Origin: CALOCV01 sp942491955
GTDB lineage: Bacteria > Chlamydiota > Chlamydiia > Chlamydiales > CALOCV01
Length of the DNA stretch: 61,415 nucleotides
Direction of reading: 5' to 3'
NCBI GenBank assembly: GCA_942491955.1
Contig: CALOCV010000007.1
Location: 1 to 61,415 of the forward strand
The translations under genes were made by a program, and so were the position numbers. Of this stretch, positions 8,270 to 18,097 are shown piece after piece. The notes beneath the pieces are model-generated. The model was not told the DNA's origin, did no database searches, and saw only the letters and a list, made by a program, of their open reading frames with translations. How positions within the stretch are numbered: position 1 is the stretch's first letter; every line of letters starts with the position of its first letter.

Positions 8270-8601
8270 GAGAAAGGGGGGGGGATTAAAAGCTTGTCGA
8301 GCGTTCTTCCAAGCACATTATTATCGACTTGTTCTGGGGAAACATCTACTCCGATAAGATGCTCTAGCGGTTTATCTTCAAAGTATTCTGAATATAGATA
8401 TAATGTTCTTCCAACAAAACCTAATCCATTCATAATCATGCATTTGACACACTGCCCGAAGGATAGGTTTTTATTTGGATCTTGGTCTCCACAAGCTCTG
8501 TCAATCTGTTCAACGAGACCAATTTCATCACACATTCCTGCGATAAGACCTAAATGATCAATATTTGTTGTTGCTAATTCCATAAGCAAAGAATTTAGCA
8601 A
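8270..8601 (-). pseudogene. IS1634-family transposase, N-terminal fragment
   Basis: The minus-strand frame from 8601 encodes NIDHLGLIAGMCDEIGLVEQ, then LSFGQCVKCMIMNGLGFVGR, LYLYSEYFEDKPLEHLIGVD and VDNNVLGRTLDKL. This is the DUF4277-type N-terminal domain of IS1634 transposases. Homology ends near 8285, where a run of G residues and a small fragment resembling the psd and trkH genes begin. The remaining 400-odd residues with the DDE core are absent. An IS1634 C-terminal remnant lies at 38465-39110 but belongs to a separate insertion. Confidence 0.75.
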
Positions 8602-8620
8602 ATTTTCTTAGAAAATCAAA

Positions 8621-8676
8621 ATTAAAAATTCCGGGTGACAAATGACGGATTAAAAATTCCGGGTGACAAATGACGG
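8621..8676. repeat. Perfect 28-nt tandem duplication
   Basis: The unit starting ATTAAAAATTCCGGGTGACA occurs twice, 8621-8648 and 8649-8676, without a mismatch. It lies about 20 nt outside the start of the IS1634 fragment. No coding potential is seen; it may be an IS-associated end or a replication-slippage product. Confidence 0.8.
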
Positions 8677-8897
8677 ATGTAACCTATTCAGCTACATTAT
8701 GTCAATTAGTGCTGTGCCTGGTCAGCGATTCCCGCTACATTTTTTCGTGCCCGTGGCCGCGGCATATCCTATTACCCATAAGTAGAGGAATGAGACGTTA
8801 TGATTGCAATGAATTTTCATAAAAGTTTTTCCGTAGAATATCAACGCAAAAGCGCAGAGACACAAAGAAATAGGGATCTCGAATTTTTCCAAGCTAC

Positions 8898-8978
8898 AGC
8901 CGCGAGAGCGGCTATAGCGTGTAGCCACAGGCGTTAGCCTGCGGAAAATGAGGTGGAAGAGTTAGCCGCGAGAGCGGC
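8898..8978. repeat. Cluster of small GC-rich hairpins
   Basis: Three short palindromes sit close together: AGCCGC-GAGA-GCGGCT at 8898-8913, CAGGC-GTTA-GCCTG at 8928-8941, and another GCCGC-GAGA-GCGGC near 8965-8978. The arrangement resembles REP-type intergenic elements. The surrounding stretch 8680-9000 holds no gene I can support. Confidence 0.5.
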
Positions 8979-8989
8979 GACAGTAATTT

Positions 8990-9195
8990 TACACTGCTGT
9001 GTATAGGGAGAAAAAAGATGAGCAGGATCGCAGACGGCATGATGATCAGGATGATGAACTCTTGCAACGATTCGCAGCATTTCAGTTCAATGATCACTTT
9101 CTTAATCGACGAGTTCTTGATGAAATGATTGATTTTGATATTGCATAGCCTGCCGTTTGCGATCCTTCATATCCTTGTTTTTCCAGAAATAATAT
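8990..9195 (-). pseudogene. Deleted GxxExxY remnant (copy B)
   Basis: On the minus strand this region shares blocks with 38063-38335: the outer part (ATCCTTCATATCCTTGTTT and its neighbours), the segment encoding IELKCCESL, and the segment around GCATGATGATCAGGATGATG. Compared with the 38-kb copy, about 100 nt encoding the central NYLK and GLLINF blocks are deleted cleanly. The remaining frame has no coding value. The stretch from here to the helicase stop at 9240 shows nothing else. Confidence 0.6.
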
Positions 9196-9239
9196 GAACA
9201 GTTTGCACTTAGGTAGGTGTTTATTTATTGCGTTTGGTA

Positions 9240-11228
9240 TTAGTAAAGGTTCCAACGGCGGCGCTGCTGCACGTGCTTGACGTACTCTTCTGGAATTTCA
9301 TGAAGGAAAGGACTTGGCGTCATCCGCCTCTTGGTTCCCCACAAAAAACGAAAGCGCGCGTACGAGAGAAAAAGATACTCCTTGGCCCGCGTCATGCCTA
9401 CGTAACAGAGCCGACGCTCCTCTTCGATTTGCTCTCTCTCTCCTTTCGTGTTGATATGCGGGAAGAGCCCCTCTTCCATCCCGACGAGAAAGGTCGCATG
9501 GAACTCGAGCCCTTTCCCATTATGGATCGTCATCAATGAGAGAGAATCTTGGGTGTTAGTCCCTTCGTCAAGCGTCGTTTTAAGAGAAAGCTCTTCAAGA
9601 AAGGCACTCAAAGACCCATTAGGATGGACCATTTCCCACTCTTTTGCCGAGCCAATGAGAGCATCGAGGTTCTCTTTCCGGTCTTCTGCAGAGAGGGGAT
9701 CGTCATTCAGATGGGTAACATATGCCGTTCGTTGGATCGTCTGCTCGACAATAGCCGAGATGCTTAGCTCTTGCGAAAGGTGACGAAGGGTGAGCAGGGT
9801 GTCGACATAACTGGTAAGTGCTTCCATTTGTTTCTTTGTCAGCTTAAGGTGGTGATGGAGCTGCCCTCCATGCGTCAAGCGGTCACAATAAGAAAAAAGA
9901 GGAATTGCTTCACTATCTGCTGCATTGCGGAGTTTCTCGATCGTAGCATTGCCAATCCCCCTCTTGGGAATATTGATCGTGCGCATGAACGAGATCAGGT
10001 CGCTATCGGAGATGCTCATGCGGATGAAGGAGAGGATGTCCTTGACCTCTTTCCGTTGATAAAAGGAAAGTCCACCAACAACGCGATAGGGGACGCCACG
10101 AGAGAGGAGAATGTCTTCAAATGGACGTGATTGGGCATTCGTTCGATAAAAGATAACCATATCACTCAAGGGGATGGCATGATGCTCATGCAACATCTCA
10201 ACGCGATCGATAACGGATTGGGCTTCCGTCATCTCATCATCGGTAAGGAGAATTTCAATTTTCTCTCCCTCTCCTCGATCACTCCACAATTTTTTCTCAT
10301 ATCTTTCCGCATTGTGAGCAATCAGGGCATTCGAAGCTTCGAGAATCGTGCTTCGGCTGCGATAGTTTTGCTCGAGACGGATGATCTTCGCTTCCGGATA
10401 GGTCTTGGCAAAGTCGAGGATGTTGTGGATGTTCGCTCCACGCCACGAATAGATCGATTGGTCGGGATCGCCCACAACACAGAGGTTGTGCGTTGAAGCG
10501 ACGAGCTTTTGTACCATCTGGTATTGCGCTGCATTGGTATCTTGATACTCATCAATAAGGAGATAACGCCATTGCTGTTGGTAGTGCATCAGAACCGTCG
10601 GATGCTCGGAAAAAAGTCGGTTAGTCAGATAGAGAAGGTCATCAAAATCAAGGGCATTGGCATCAAAAAGGCGCTTTTGATAAAGAGCGATCAATCGGTA
10701 GAGATCGTCTCCAAGGGGATTCTGAGAGGAAGGAAGGGAGAGTTTTTCTGGATCGATAAGATCGTTTTTTCCACGAGAAATAATCCCACGCACTCTCTTG
10801 GGCTCCATGACCGTTTTCTTTTGGAAAATCTCTTGCATGCAGTTGCGCAGTAGCCGAAGAGAGTCCTCTTCGTCATAGATCGTAAATCGCGATGTATAAC
10901 CGAGATGGTGGATCGATTCGCGAAGAATCCTCGCTCCCAAACTGTGAAATGTACTAATCCATACATAAGCATTGGTTAAGGAATGAACCCGCTCCTTCAT
11001 CTCCTGAGCCGCTTTGTTGGTAAAGGTAAGGCCAAGGATGGCACTCGCGGAAATCCCCGATTGGAGAAGGTGCACGATACGATGGGTGACAACGCGGGTC
11101 TTGCCCGATCCAGCTCCAGCCAAGACCAGGAGAGGACCATTAAGCGTCGTTACCGCCTCGTTCTGTTCGGGATTGAGCTTCGGGGATTCTTGCAAAAGAT
11201 TGTCCTTATCCATCAGTGATTGGGGCAC
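9240..11228 (-). CDS. UvrD/PcrA-type DNA helicase
   Basis: A 662-residue superfamily 1A 3'-5' DNA helicase of the UvrD/Rep/PcrA group, used in excision repair and in clearing replication obstacles. Motifs in order: Walker A LAGAGSGKT near residue 36-44, motif Ia LTFTNKAAQEM, motif II LLIDEYQDTN, motif III VGDPDQSIYSWRGA, motif IV LEQNYRS, motif V MTIHNGKGLEFHATFLVGME and motif VI EERRLCYVGMTRAKEYLFL. Length matches the shorter chlamydial UvrD. The start overlaps the extreme 3' end of the putA frame by 23 nt, so the two may be cotranscribed, helicase last. The choice between UvrD, Rep and PcrA names cannot be settled from motifs. Confidence 0.93.
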   Translation of the reverse strand: MPQSLMDKDNLLQESPKLNPEQNEAVTTLNGPLLVLAGAGSGKTRVVTHRIVHLLQSGISASAILGLTFTNKAAQEMKERVHSLTNAYVWISTFHSLGARILRESIHHLGYTSRFTIYDEEDSLRLLRNCMQEIFQKKTVMEPKRVRGIISRGKNDLIDPEKLSLPSSQNPLGDDLYRLIALYQKRLFDANALDFDDLLYLTNRLFSEHPTVLMHYQQQWRYLLIDEYQDTNAAQYQMVQKLVASTHNLCVVGDPDQSIYSWRGANIHNILDFAKTYPEAKIIRLEQNYRSRSTILEASNALIAHNAERYEKKLWSDRGEGEKIEILLTDDEMTEAQSVIDRVEMLHEHHAIPLSDMVIFYRTNAQSRPFEDILLSRGVPYRVVGGLSFYQRKEVKDILSFIRMSISDSDLISFMRTINIPKRGIGNATIEKLRNAADSEAIPLFSYCDRLTHGGQLHHHLKLTKKQMEALTSYVDTLLTLRHLSQELSISAIVEQTIQRTAYVTHLNDDPLSAEDRKENLDALIGSAKEWEMVHPNGSLSAFLEELSLKTTLDEGTNTQDSLSLMTIHNGKGLEFHATFLVGMEEGLFPHINTKGEREQIEEERRLCYVGMTRAKEYLFLSYARFRFLWGTKRRMTPSPFLHEIPEEYVKHVQQRRRWNLY

Positions 11229-14200
11229 GCCACTCTCCTTCTCTCATACCTAAATTTCCATAACGATGATAATCGATACTGATCGACATTTCACGCAAAA
11301 ACTGCAAAAGTTCTAATCGTCCATTCATCAAGACAGGGGCGATGATGCTTTGCCCCCCTTGTTCGACAAAGGTTTTTTGAAATGAAGGAGAGGGGGGTGA
11401 AAAAAACGGACTCTTTTTTTCTTCTATCTCCGATCCGCTCGAGAAATGAGGATTCGTTTTCTTCAATGTAAGCAATACGCGGAAGGGGAATCAAAGGGGG
11501 AAGAGAGGGACCACTGATCAAAAGATGGCTCCCACAGGTTAAGGCGGCTCCAATGGCAAGGAAGAGATCAAAAGGAGAATCCCCTTCTTGGAAACGGATC
11601 ACAAGCTCCTTGCGCGGGATGTAATACAGGAGATTGTCTTGCCCAATAAGACAAGAGGGGTCTTGTGGATGAGAAAAATAATGACGCCAATAGAAGGCAT
11701 AATTGCAAAGGGTGTGTTTCCACCTCTCTTTTTCTGAAGCAGACAATATCTTATCGGCAAGAAAACGGTACAGAGGCAACACTCTTGGAATCCAATCGGC
11801 GGTCCCTTCAGGAAGGTGGGTTTGCTTGGCATGCACGAATTGCAACACATACTGCGGACCTCCCGCTTTAAACGCTTGTCCAAAGACACTTGCTTTCATC
11901 CCACCAAAGGGTTGTCGTTGTACCATCGATCCGGTGATCGCTCGATTGATGTAGGCATTGCCGACGTGGATTTTTTGGATCCAGAGTTTTTGCTCTCGCT
12001 CATCAAGAGTGTGGATGCCTCCTGTAAGCCCATAACGGGTGCCATTCGCTAATTGGATAGCGTGATTGAGGTCATTAGCACGCATGAGACCAAGCACGGG
12101 GCCGAAGAGCTCGGTTTGATGAGTGAAACTCCCTTCATGGACGCCCAACTTAATGCCTGGATGCCATAGATGGGGATTGTTCGGTTCTTGTCGCGGTTTC
12201 AGCAACCACTCTTCTCCTTTTTCGAGCTCGGTCAATCCCTCGTAAAAGAGTGGGATTCGGTGGACGGATGAGGGGAGGAATGCGCGTGCGAAGATCCCAC
12301 GCACTGCCAACAGGGAGACTGGCGAAAGCATCTCTCAGTTGTTCGAGAAAATGAGGGTCGTCGTAGAGTTCATTAAAAAGAATGGCAAGGCTGCAGGCGC
12401 TGCATTTTTGTCCCGCATGACCCAATGTCGATTGAACAAGATCGCGAATGACAAGATCGCGGTCACAGAGGTTCGTGGCGATAAGGCTGTTTTTGCCCCC
12501 TGTCTCGGCAATGAGATCGATGCCAGGGCGGCATTGCATCATCTTCTTTGCCGTTTCTGTTGCCCCTGTAAGGATCACTGTCGCGATGTCGCGATGTTGG
12601 ATGAGCTTGGTGCCACACGGCTCATCGTCACACGGAAAAAAACAGAGGTTTTCCTTGCTTATTCCCGCTTCCCAAAAGCATTGGGCAAGGGTCCAACCAA
12701 CGAGGATGGTTTCCGGAGCCGGCTTAAAGATCACGCTGTTGCCTGTAACAAGGGCTGCAGCAATGCCCCCCGTTGGAATAGCGCAGGGGAAGTTCCAAGG
12801 TGGAGTCACTAAGACAACCCCTTTTGTCGAGAAGGTGATGTCGGGGAGTTTGTGGTATTCTAGAAAACTGCGCGTATAGTAGGCGATGAAATCGATCGCT
12901 TCGGAGACTTCGGTGTCGGCCTCTTTCACCGTTTTTCCTCCATCGGCAACCATAGCCGTGATCAATTCTCCCCGGTTTTTTCGGAAAATGTGCGCCACTT
13001 GAGAAAGAAGAACGGCTCGATCTTGGACATCGGTTGCTTCCCATGGAGTGTGCGCCTCTTTTGCCGTTGCCACCAATAACTCAATCGAATCTTCTGTTCC
13101 CAATGCATAGGTATAAGCGTGCTGGTTGGGATGGGATGGATCGATCCCCTTTCTTTCGGAAGAGGCAATCTTTTCTTCGCCAATGAAAAGGGGAATAACG
13201 GGAAGAGGCTGTTTTTTCCTGCTCTCAAGGTGTTGTTGGATCCATTTCCTGTTTGGAGCAAGAGACCAATCGGTGTCGGGTTCATTGTTAAAAGGGACTT
13301 CTAGAGAGCGATAGAGCGGTTCTTGAGAGCGATCTTGAGTGCGACGGGGTTTTTGTGAGACGCTATCCATTGCTTGAAGCGCAGAGAAAAATTGCCCTTT
13401 CTGCTTCTCCCATGGCAAAGAGTCGGGAGTCATGCGAAAGAGGTCGGTCAAAAAATTATCTGGAGCTGTGTTTTCATCAAGACGACGGATGAGATAACCG
13501 ATCGCATTTTCAAAGTGTTCCTCAAAAGTGATCGGACAATAGAGAAGGACATCTCCCGCGACCTCTTCAATGGCTTTCCTTTGCGAAGGAGCCATTCCAG
13601 AGAGCATCTCAATCATCACTTCTTTTTCAAGACCTCTCTCTCTCCGAAGAAGAAGGGCGTAAGCAATGGCAAATAAATTGTGACTCCCTATGCCTATGTG
13701 AACGGCATGCGCATGGTCGGGTTCCAGAGCGTATTCCATCATGCGGAAAAATTGGGCGTCGGAGTCCTTTTTTGATAGGTAGGGAGCTTGCGGCCAGGAG
13801 TGGATCGAAGCATCGACCTTCTCCATGCTGAGGTTCGCCCCTTTGACTAAACGGATCCGAATCGGCGCTCCCCCTTGTGCAACGCGTTTTTTTGCCCATT
13901 CCGTTAATCGCTTCTGCTGCTCTCCAGCATGAGGACGATAACTTTGTAGGGCAATGCCCGCTGTTGTAGAGAGCATAGCAGGGTCGTCAAGTGCTCTCTG
14001 GAATGCCTGAATCGTGAGTTCTCCATGCGCATACTCTTCCATGTCGAGTTGGATCCATTTATTCGAAAAGGAATAGAGACGACGCAATTTTTCGGCGATC
14101 ATTTCAACACTCTCTTCAAAAGCTAAAAGATGGATTTGGCTGAAGATGCTGGAGATCTTTACTGAAATGACGTGGACTTCGGGTTTCGTAAGCTGATCGA

Positions 14201-14744
14201 GATGGTACTGTAGCCGTTTTTCTGCTTCCTCCTCTCCTTGGATCGCTTCACCAAGGAGATTGAGGTTGATGCGATGCGATGAATGAAGAAGGGAGTCCAA
14301 GAGTGGACCTTTCGCAGGAATGATCACTTGCGCTGTCTGTTTGCGGATCTCTTTTTGCATCCGAGGGGCAACAAAAGAGGGAAAGAATTTGGCTCCCCAA
14401 GAAAAAAGAGTGATTTGCATTCTTCTCCAAGGACGATAAGGAAGAAGGGAGGCGTATTTTTTCAATAGAAAGAGAAGTTGATTAATAATGCGATAAGGAT
14501 TTTTTGAACGAAAACATTGATCAGTGATTTTCATCAACAATGCTTTCTCTTGAGGAGTTTGTAATAGCTCCTTTAAAAGAGATTCTTGCTTCTTCTCCTG
14601 ATGCGTTCCAAGATGATTTGCCCTGATTAAGAAGCATTCTGCGAGTTCCACCGCCTTGGCATAACGTTCCTCGCGTGTTAAGGTCTTTCCTGTAACACTT
14701 TGGTAAAGTTCTTGTGCTTTTTCTTGTGCAATGGATGGATTCAT
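11206..14744 (-). pseudogene. putA: Bifunctional proline dehydrogenase / P5C dehydrogenase, two frameshifts
   Basis: The gene spans about 1180 codons and converts proline to glutamate in two steps. Frame 1 (14744 to about 12240) holds the FAD-linked proline dehydrogenase part (IRLVKGANLSMEKVD, IGIGSHNLFAIAYAL) and most of the aldehyde dehydrogenase part (VTPPWNFPCAIPTGGIAAAL, LIAETGGKNSLIAT, GHAGQKCSACS). Near 12240, at CGAGGGATT, the protein continues in another frame as GLTELEKGEEWLLKPRQEP and then MVQRQPFGGMKASVFG. A second shift near 11400, at runs of C and T, leads to the tail SPPSPSFQKTFVEQGG ending at 11206. Each join restores sensible protein. Either the gene is decaying or these are sequence errors. 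It is divergent from and overlaps the start of the NamZ-like gene. Confidence 0.85.
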
Positions 14745-16014
14745 AAAAGGCCTTCCGAAAGAATGGCGATTTCGGTATTTTTTTGCTGTGAAAATATTTG
14801 TCTCGATCCTTTTTTTTGCGCTCTCCTTCGCTCTTTATGGGACCGTCCTTGTCGGTGTCGATCGGCTGGAAGAGAAAAAATATGCCCACCTTTTCCAGGG
14901 AAAACGGATCGGAGTGGTGACCAACCATACGGGAATCAATAAAAAAAATGAAAGAAGTGTCGATGTCATCAAACGGTTGGCGATTGCATACAAGGGGCGT
15001 GTCACCACACTTTTTTCCCCCGAGCATGGCCTTCGTGGTGAATACCACGCGGGCGAGGCGGTCTTTCATAGTCGTGATGTCGATGGGATTCCTATCTATA
15101 GCTTACATGGAAAACAACGGCGTCCAACAAAAGAAATGCTCAAAGAGATCGATCTTCTGTTTTTTGATATGCAAGATATCGGCAGCCGTTCGTATACCTA
15201 TGCCACCACGTTGTTCTATGTGATGGAAGAGGCCGCAAAAGAGAGAATTCCCGTCGTCGTACTCGATCGACCCAATCCAATCAATGGCATTGTCGTCGAT
15301 GGACCTATGATGGAAGAAAAATGGCGCTCCTTTGTAGGACACCTAAATGTCCCCTACGTCCATGGCATGACAATAGGGGAGCTCGCTCGCTTTTTTAACG
15401 AGGAGTATGCCGTAGGATGTTCGCTAACCGTCGTTCCCATGGAGGGGTGGCGACGGGAAATGACGTTTGCAGAGACAGGGCTCCCTTGGATACCAACAAG
15501 TCCCAATATCCCAGAAAAAGAAACCCCACTCTATTACCCCATGACGGGGATCTTAGGCGAACTTCAGATGGTGAACATCGGGATTGGTTATACCCTCCCT
15601 TTCCGCTTGATAGGGGCTCCTTGGATCGATGCCGAGGTATTAGTCAATGCTCTGAATCAACAACATTTTCCTGGTGTGATGTTCTCCCCTTTTCACTACA
15701 AGCCAGTAACAGGATCCTGCGCAAAGCAAACCTGCCAAGGGGTGTTACTATATGTGACCGATCCTCTCCAATACCGACCTGTAGCAACAGGATTTTTGCT
15801 GATGGGTATGCTAAAAAGCCTCTATCCTAAAAAATTTGAAGAGCTTTTTTCCCAAACAAAAAACAGAAAAGAAATGTTCTGCCAAGTCATTGGCTCGGAA
15901 AAGGTGTATGCGATTTTGGAAAAAGAAAAATATGTCATTTGGCCTCTGCGCGATCTCCACACAAAAGAACGCGAGGCATTCCTTGCCACACGAGACAAGT
16001 ACCTTATCTATTAG
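14731..16014 (+). CDS. DUF1343 / NamZ-like exo-N-acetylmuramidase
   Basis: A protein of up to 427 residues of the DUF1343 family, whose studied member NamZ removes terminal MurNAc from peptidoglycan fragments during recycling. Family blocks: GKRIGVVTNHTGINKKNERS, TLFSPEHGLRGEYHAGE, DLLFFDMQDIGSRSYTYATT, VVVLDRPNPINGIVVDGPMM, TSPNIPEKETPLYYPMTGIL and GVMFSPFHYKPVTG. A hydrophobic segment, KIFVSILFFALSFALYGTVL, forms a signal peptide or anchor, so export is likely. The ATG at 14731 overlaps the divergent putA start; a GTG at 14788 directly before the signal segment is an alternative start. Its stop codon overlaps the CIRCE-like element of groESL. In chlamydiae it would act on the sparse peptidoglycan made at division. 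Confidence 0.88.
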   Translation: MDGFIKGLPKEWRFRYFFAVKIFVSILFFALSFALYGTVLVGVDRLEEKKYAHLFQGKRIGVVTNHTGINKKNERSVDVIKRLAIAYKGRVTTLFSPEHGLRGEYHAGEAVFHSRDVDGIPIYSLHGKQRRPTKEMLKEIDLLFFDMQDIGSRSYTYATTLFYVMEEAAKERIPVVVLDRPNPINGIVVDGPMMEEKWRSFVGHLNVPYVHGMTIGELARFFNEEYAVGCSLTVVPMEGWRREMTFAETGLPWIPTSPNIPEKETPLYYPMTGILGELQMVNIGIGYTLPFRLIGAPWIDAEVLVNALNQQHFPGVMFSPFHYKPVTGSCAKQTCQGVLLYVTDPLQYRPVATGFLLMGMLKSLYPKKFEELFSQTKNRKEMFCQVIGSEKVYAILEKEKYVIWPLRDLHTKEREAFLATRDKYLIY

Positions 16015-16037
16015 CACTCTCATTAAGTAAATGCTAT
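16011..16037 (+). promoter_or_regulatory. Degenerate CIRCE (HrcA-binding) element
   Basis: TTAGCACTC at 16011-16019 is a perfect left CIRCE arm. After exactly nine bases comes AAATGCTAT (16029-16037), matching six of nine positions of the right arm GAGTGCTAA. It lies 5 nt before the -35 box of the groESL promoter and overlaps the stop of the upstream gene. HrcA control of groESL through CIRCE is established in chlamydiae; binding at this site is inferred. Confidence 0.65.
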
Positions 16038-16041
16038 GTTC

Positions 16042-16070
16042 TTGACAATTTCCGTTCCATCTCGTAAAAT
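16042..16070 (+). promoter_or_regulatory. groESL promoter
   Basis: TTGACA at 16042-16047, a 17-nt spacer, and TAAAAT at 16065-16070 give a near-consensus sigma-70-type (chlamydial sigma-66) promoter. The groES start lies 36 nt further down, with GGGAG placed as its ribosome site. Confidence 0.75.
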
Positions 16071-16105
16071 CCTGCTTCATTCATCGATTCATAGGGAGTG
16101 TTATC

Positions 16106-16402
16106 ATGGCTAAAATTAAACCTCTACGAAACTACGTTCTTGTTAAACGCAGCCTCAAAAAGAAAACAAAAGGAGGAATCCTCCTACCCGATTCTGCACA
16201 AGAAAAACCTCGCGAAGGAACCGTCGTCCGTAAAGGCGAAGGGAAACGCAACGAACAAGGTGTTCTCGAACCCCTAGATGTGCAAGTCGGAGATACCATT
16301 CTATTCAATACCTACGCCGTCACAGAAGTGAAAGATACCGGTAACGATGAAGAATTTTTACTTATCGCCGAAGACGATATTTTAGGTGTATACACAAAAT
16401 AA
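16106..16402 (+). CDS. groES: Co-chaperonin GroES
   Basis: A 98-residue 10-kDa chaperonin that caps the GroEL ring. It begins MAKIKPLRNYVLVKRSLKKK and shows the family blocks TKGGILLPDSAQEKPREGTV and GDTILFNTYAVTEV, with the flexible mobile loop around residues 22-34. It is followed after only 11 nt by groEL, a standard two-gene operon driven by the promoter at 16042-16070 under the CIRCE-like element. Length and motifs are ordinary. Confidence 0.97.
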   Translation: MAKIKPLRNYVLVKRSLKKKTKGGILLPDSAQEKPREGTVVRKGEGKRNEQGVLEPLDVQVGDTILFNTYAVTEVKDTGNDEEFLLIAEDDILGVYTK

Positions 16403-16413
16403 GAGGTTTTTCC

Positions 16414-18081
16414 ATGGCTAATCTTCTCCAATATCATCAAGAAGCCCTTAAATCGATCCTTCGCGGTGTCAAAACGCTTGCCAAAGCAGTTCAAGCCACC
16501 CTCGGACCCAAAGGGCGTAACGTTCTCATCAACCGTGGCTTCGGTCCTCCTATCTCAACAAAAGATGGAGTTACTGTGGCAAAAGAAGTCGATTTAAAGG
16601 ATTCTTTTGAAAATATGGGCGCCCAACTCGTGAAACAAGTCTCCTCAAAAACAGCCGATGTCGCAGGAGATGGCACAACAACAGCTATCGTCCTCGCTGC
16701 AGAAATCTACCAAGCCGGCCTTAAGAATGTCAACGCAGGAGCTAACCCCGCAGAACTCAAAGAAGGTATCGATCAAGCCACAGCCCTTCTCGTACAAGCC
16801 TTAGAGAAAATGGCAAAAGCCGTCAATACACAAGAAGAAATCAGCCAAGTCGCCTCCATCTCTGCCAATAACGACCAAGAAATCGGAGAGATGATCGCCG
16901 CTGCTATGGAAAAAGTGGGAAAAGATGGCATCATCTCCACCGCCGAAGGAAAAGGAATGCAGACAGAAGTCGAAATCACCGAAGGCATGGAGTTTTCTAA
17001 CGGGTTCCTATCTCCCTACTTCATTACCAACGCAGAGAATATGACCACCGACTTCTCCAACGCCTCGCTTCTTCTCATCGATAAAAAACTCTCCAATGCG
17101 AAGGAAATCGTCCCCTTCTTAGAAAAATATATGGCACAAGGAGCTAAACCCCTACTCGTCATCGCCGAAGATATCGAGGGAGAAGCATTAGCTACGTTCA
17201 TTGTGAATAAACTCCAAGCCGGACTCCCACTATGCGCCGTTAAAGCCCCGGGATTCGGTGAACGGAAAAAAGCCATGCTCGAAGATATCGCCGTCATCAC
17301 AGGAGCCACCGTCATCTCCGAAGAAGTCGGCCTCTCCCTCGATCACGCCGATCTCTCCGTCCTAGGACATGCGAAAAATATCAAAATCTCTAAAGAGAAA
17401 ACCACCATCATCCACGGAGCAGGTAACTCCGAACGCATCACAGAACGAGCACAACAAATTCGGAAACAAATCGAAAATCCTGAAACCTCCACCTATGAAA
17501 AAGAAAAACTCGAAGAACGTCTCGCGATGCTCATCGGAGGCGTCGCCGTTATCCATGTCGGTGCCCCTACAGAAACAGCAATGAAAGAGAAAAAAGATCG
17601 CGTTGAAGATGCCCTCCACGCAACACGCGCCGCTATCGCAAAAGGTGTCGTTCCCGGTGGCGGCGTCGCCCTCATCCGCGCACTACAAACCCTCGATAAC
17701 CTCAACGTCGTTGGCGATGTCGCCATCGGCGTCGATGTCGTCCGCCAAGCCTGTATGGCCCCCGCTACTGCCATCGCCAATAACTGTGGTAAACAAGGCA
17801 ACCTCATCGCAGAGAAAATCTACGAAGCAAAAGGCGCCTGGGGTTATAACGGCCTCACTAACACTTTCGGTGATCTCGTCGAACAAGGCGTTATCGACCC
17901 CGTCCTTGTCACCATCTCCGCTCTCACCAACGCAACATCCATCGCCAGCCTCCTCCTCCGTACCGCCGCTATCGTCACCGAGAAAAAGGAAAAACCAACA
18001 GCCGGTGCTGCACCCATGGATGGCATGGGCGGCATGGGTATGGGCGGCATGGGTGGCATGGGAGGCATGGGCATGATGTAA
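16414..18081 (+). CDS. groEL: Chaperonin GroEL
   Basis: A 555-residue 60-kDa chaperonin. Conserved features: ATLGPKGRNVLINRGFGPP near the N-terminus, the nucleotide-binding DVAGDGTTTA near residue 86, APGFGERKKAMLEDIAVITG in the apical domain, GVVPGGGVALIRAL, and a Gly-Gly-Met-rich C-terminal tail (about 20 residues ending GMM). The tail is the type seen in folding-active chaperonins. Codon use is strongly C-ending (GCC, ATC, CTC, GTC), unlike the neighbours, consistent with high expression. Chlamydiae often carry several GroEL paralogues; pairing with groES suggests this is the main one. No clear terminator follows; the MNT gene starts 16 nt downstream. Confidence 0.97.
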   Translation: MANLLQYHQEALKSILRGVKTLAKAVQATLGPKGRNVLINRGFGPPISTKDGVTVAKEVDLKDSFENMGAQLVKQVSSKTADVAGDGTTTAIVLAAEIYQAGLKNVNAGANPAELKEGIDQATALLVQALEKMAKAVNTQEEISQVASISANNDQEIGEMIAAAMEKVGKDGIISTAEGKGMQTEVEITEGMEFSNGFLSPYFITNAENMTTDFSNASLLLIDKKLSNAKEIVPFLEKYMAQGAKPLLVIAEDIEGEALATFIVNKLQAGLPLCAVKAPGFGERKKAMLEDIAVITGATVISEEVGLSLDHADLSVLGHAKNIKISKEKTTIIHGAGNSERITERAQQIRKQIENPETSTYEKEKLEERLAMLIGGVAVIHVGAPTETAMKEKKDRVEDALHATRAAIAKGVVPGGGVALIRALQTLDNLNVVGDVAIGVDVVRQACMAPATAIANNCGKQGNLIAEKIYEAKGAWGYNGLTNTFGDLVEQGVIDPVLVTISALTNATSIASLLLRTAAIVTEKKEKPTAGAAPMDGMGGMGMGGMGGMGGMGMM

Positions 18082-18097
18082 GCTTTTATGTAAGATT

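Noticed and set aside
9262..9280. CACGTG-containing sequence as a parS site
   Set aside because: It lies in the helicase coding end and lacks the TGTT/AACA flanks of parS.
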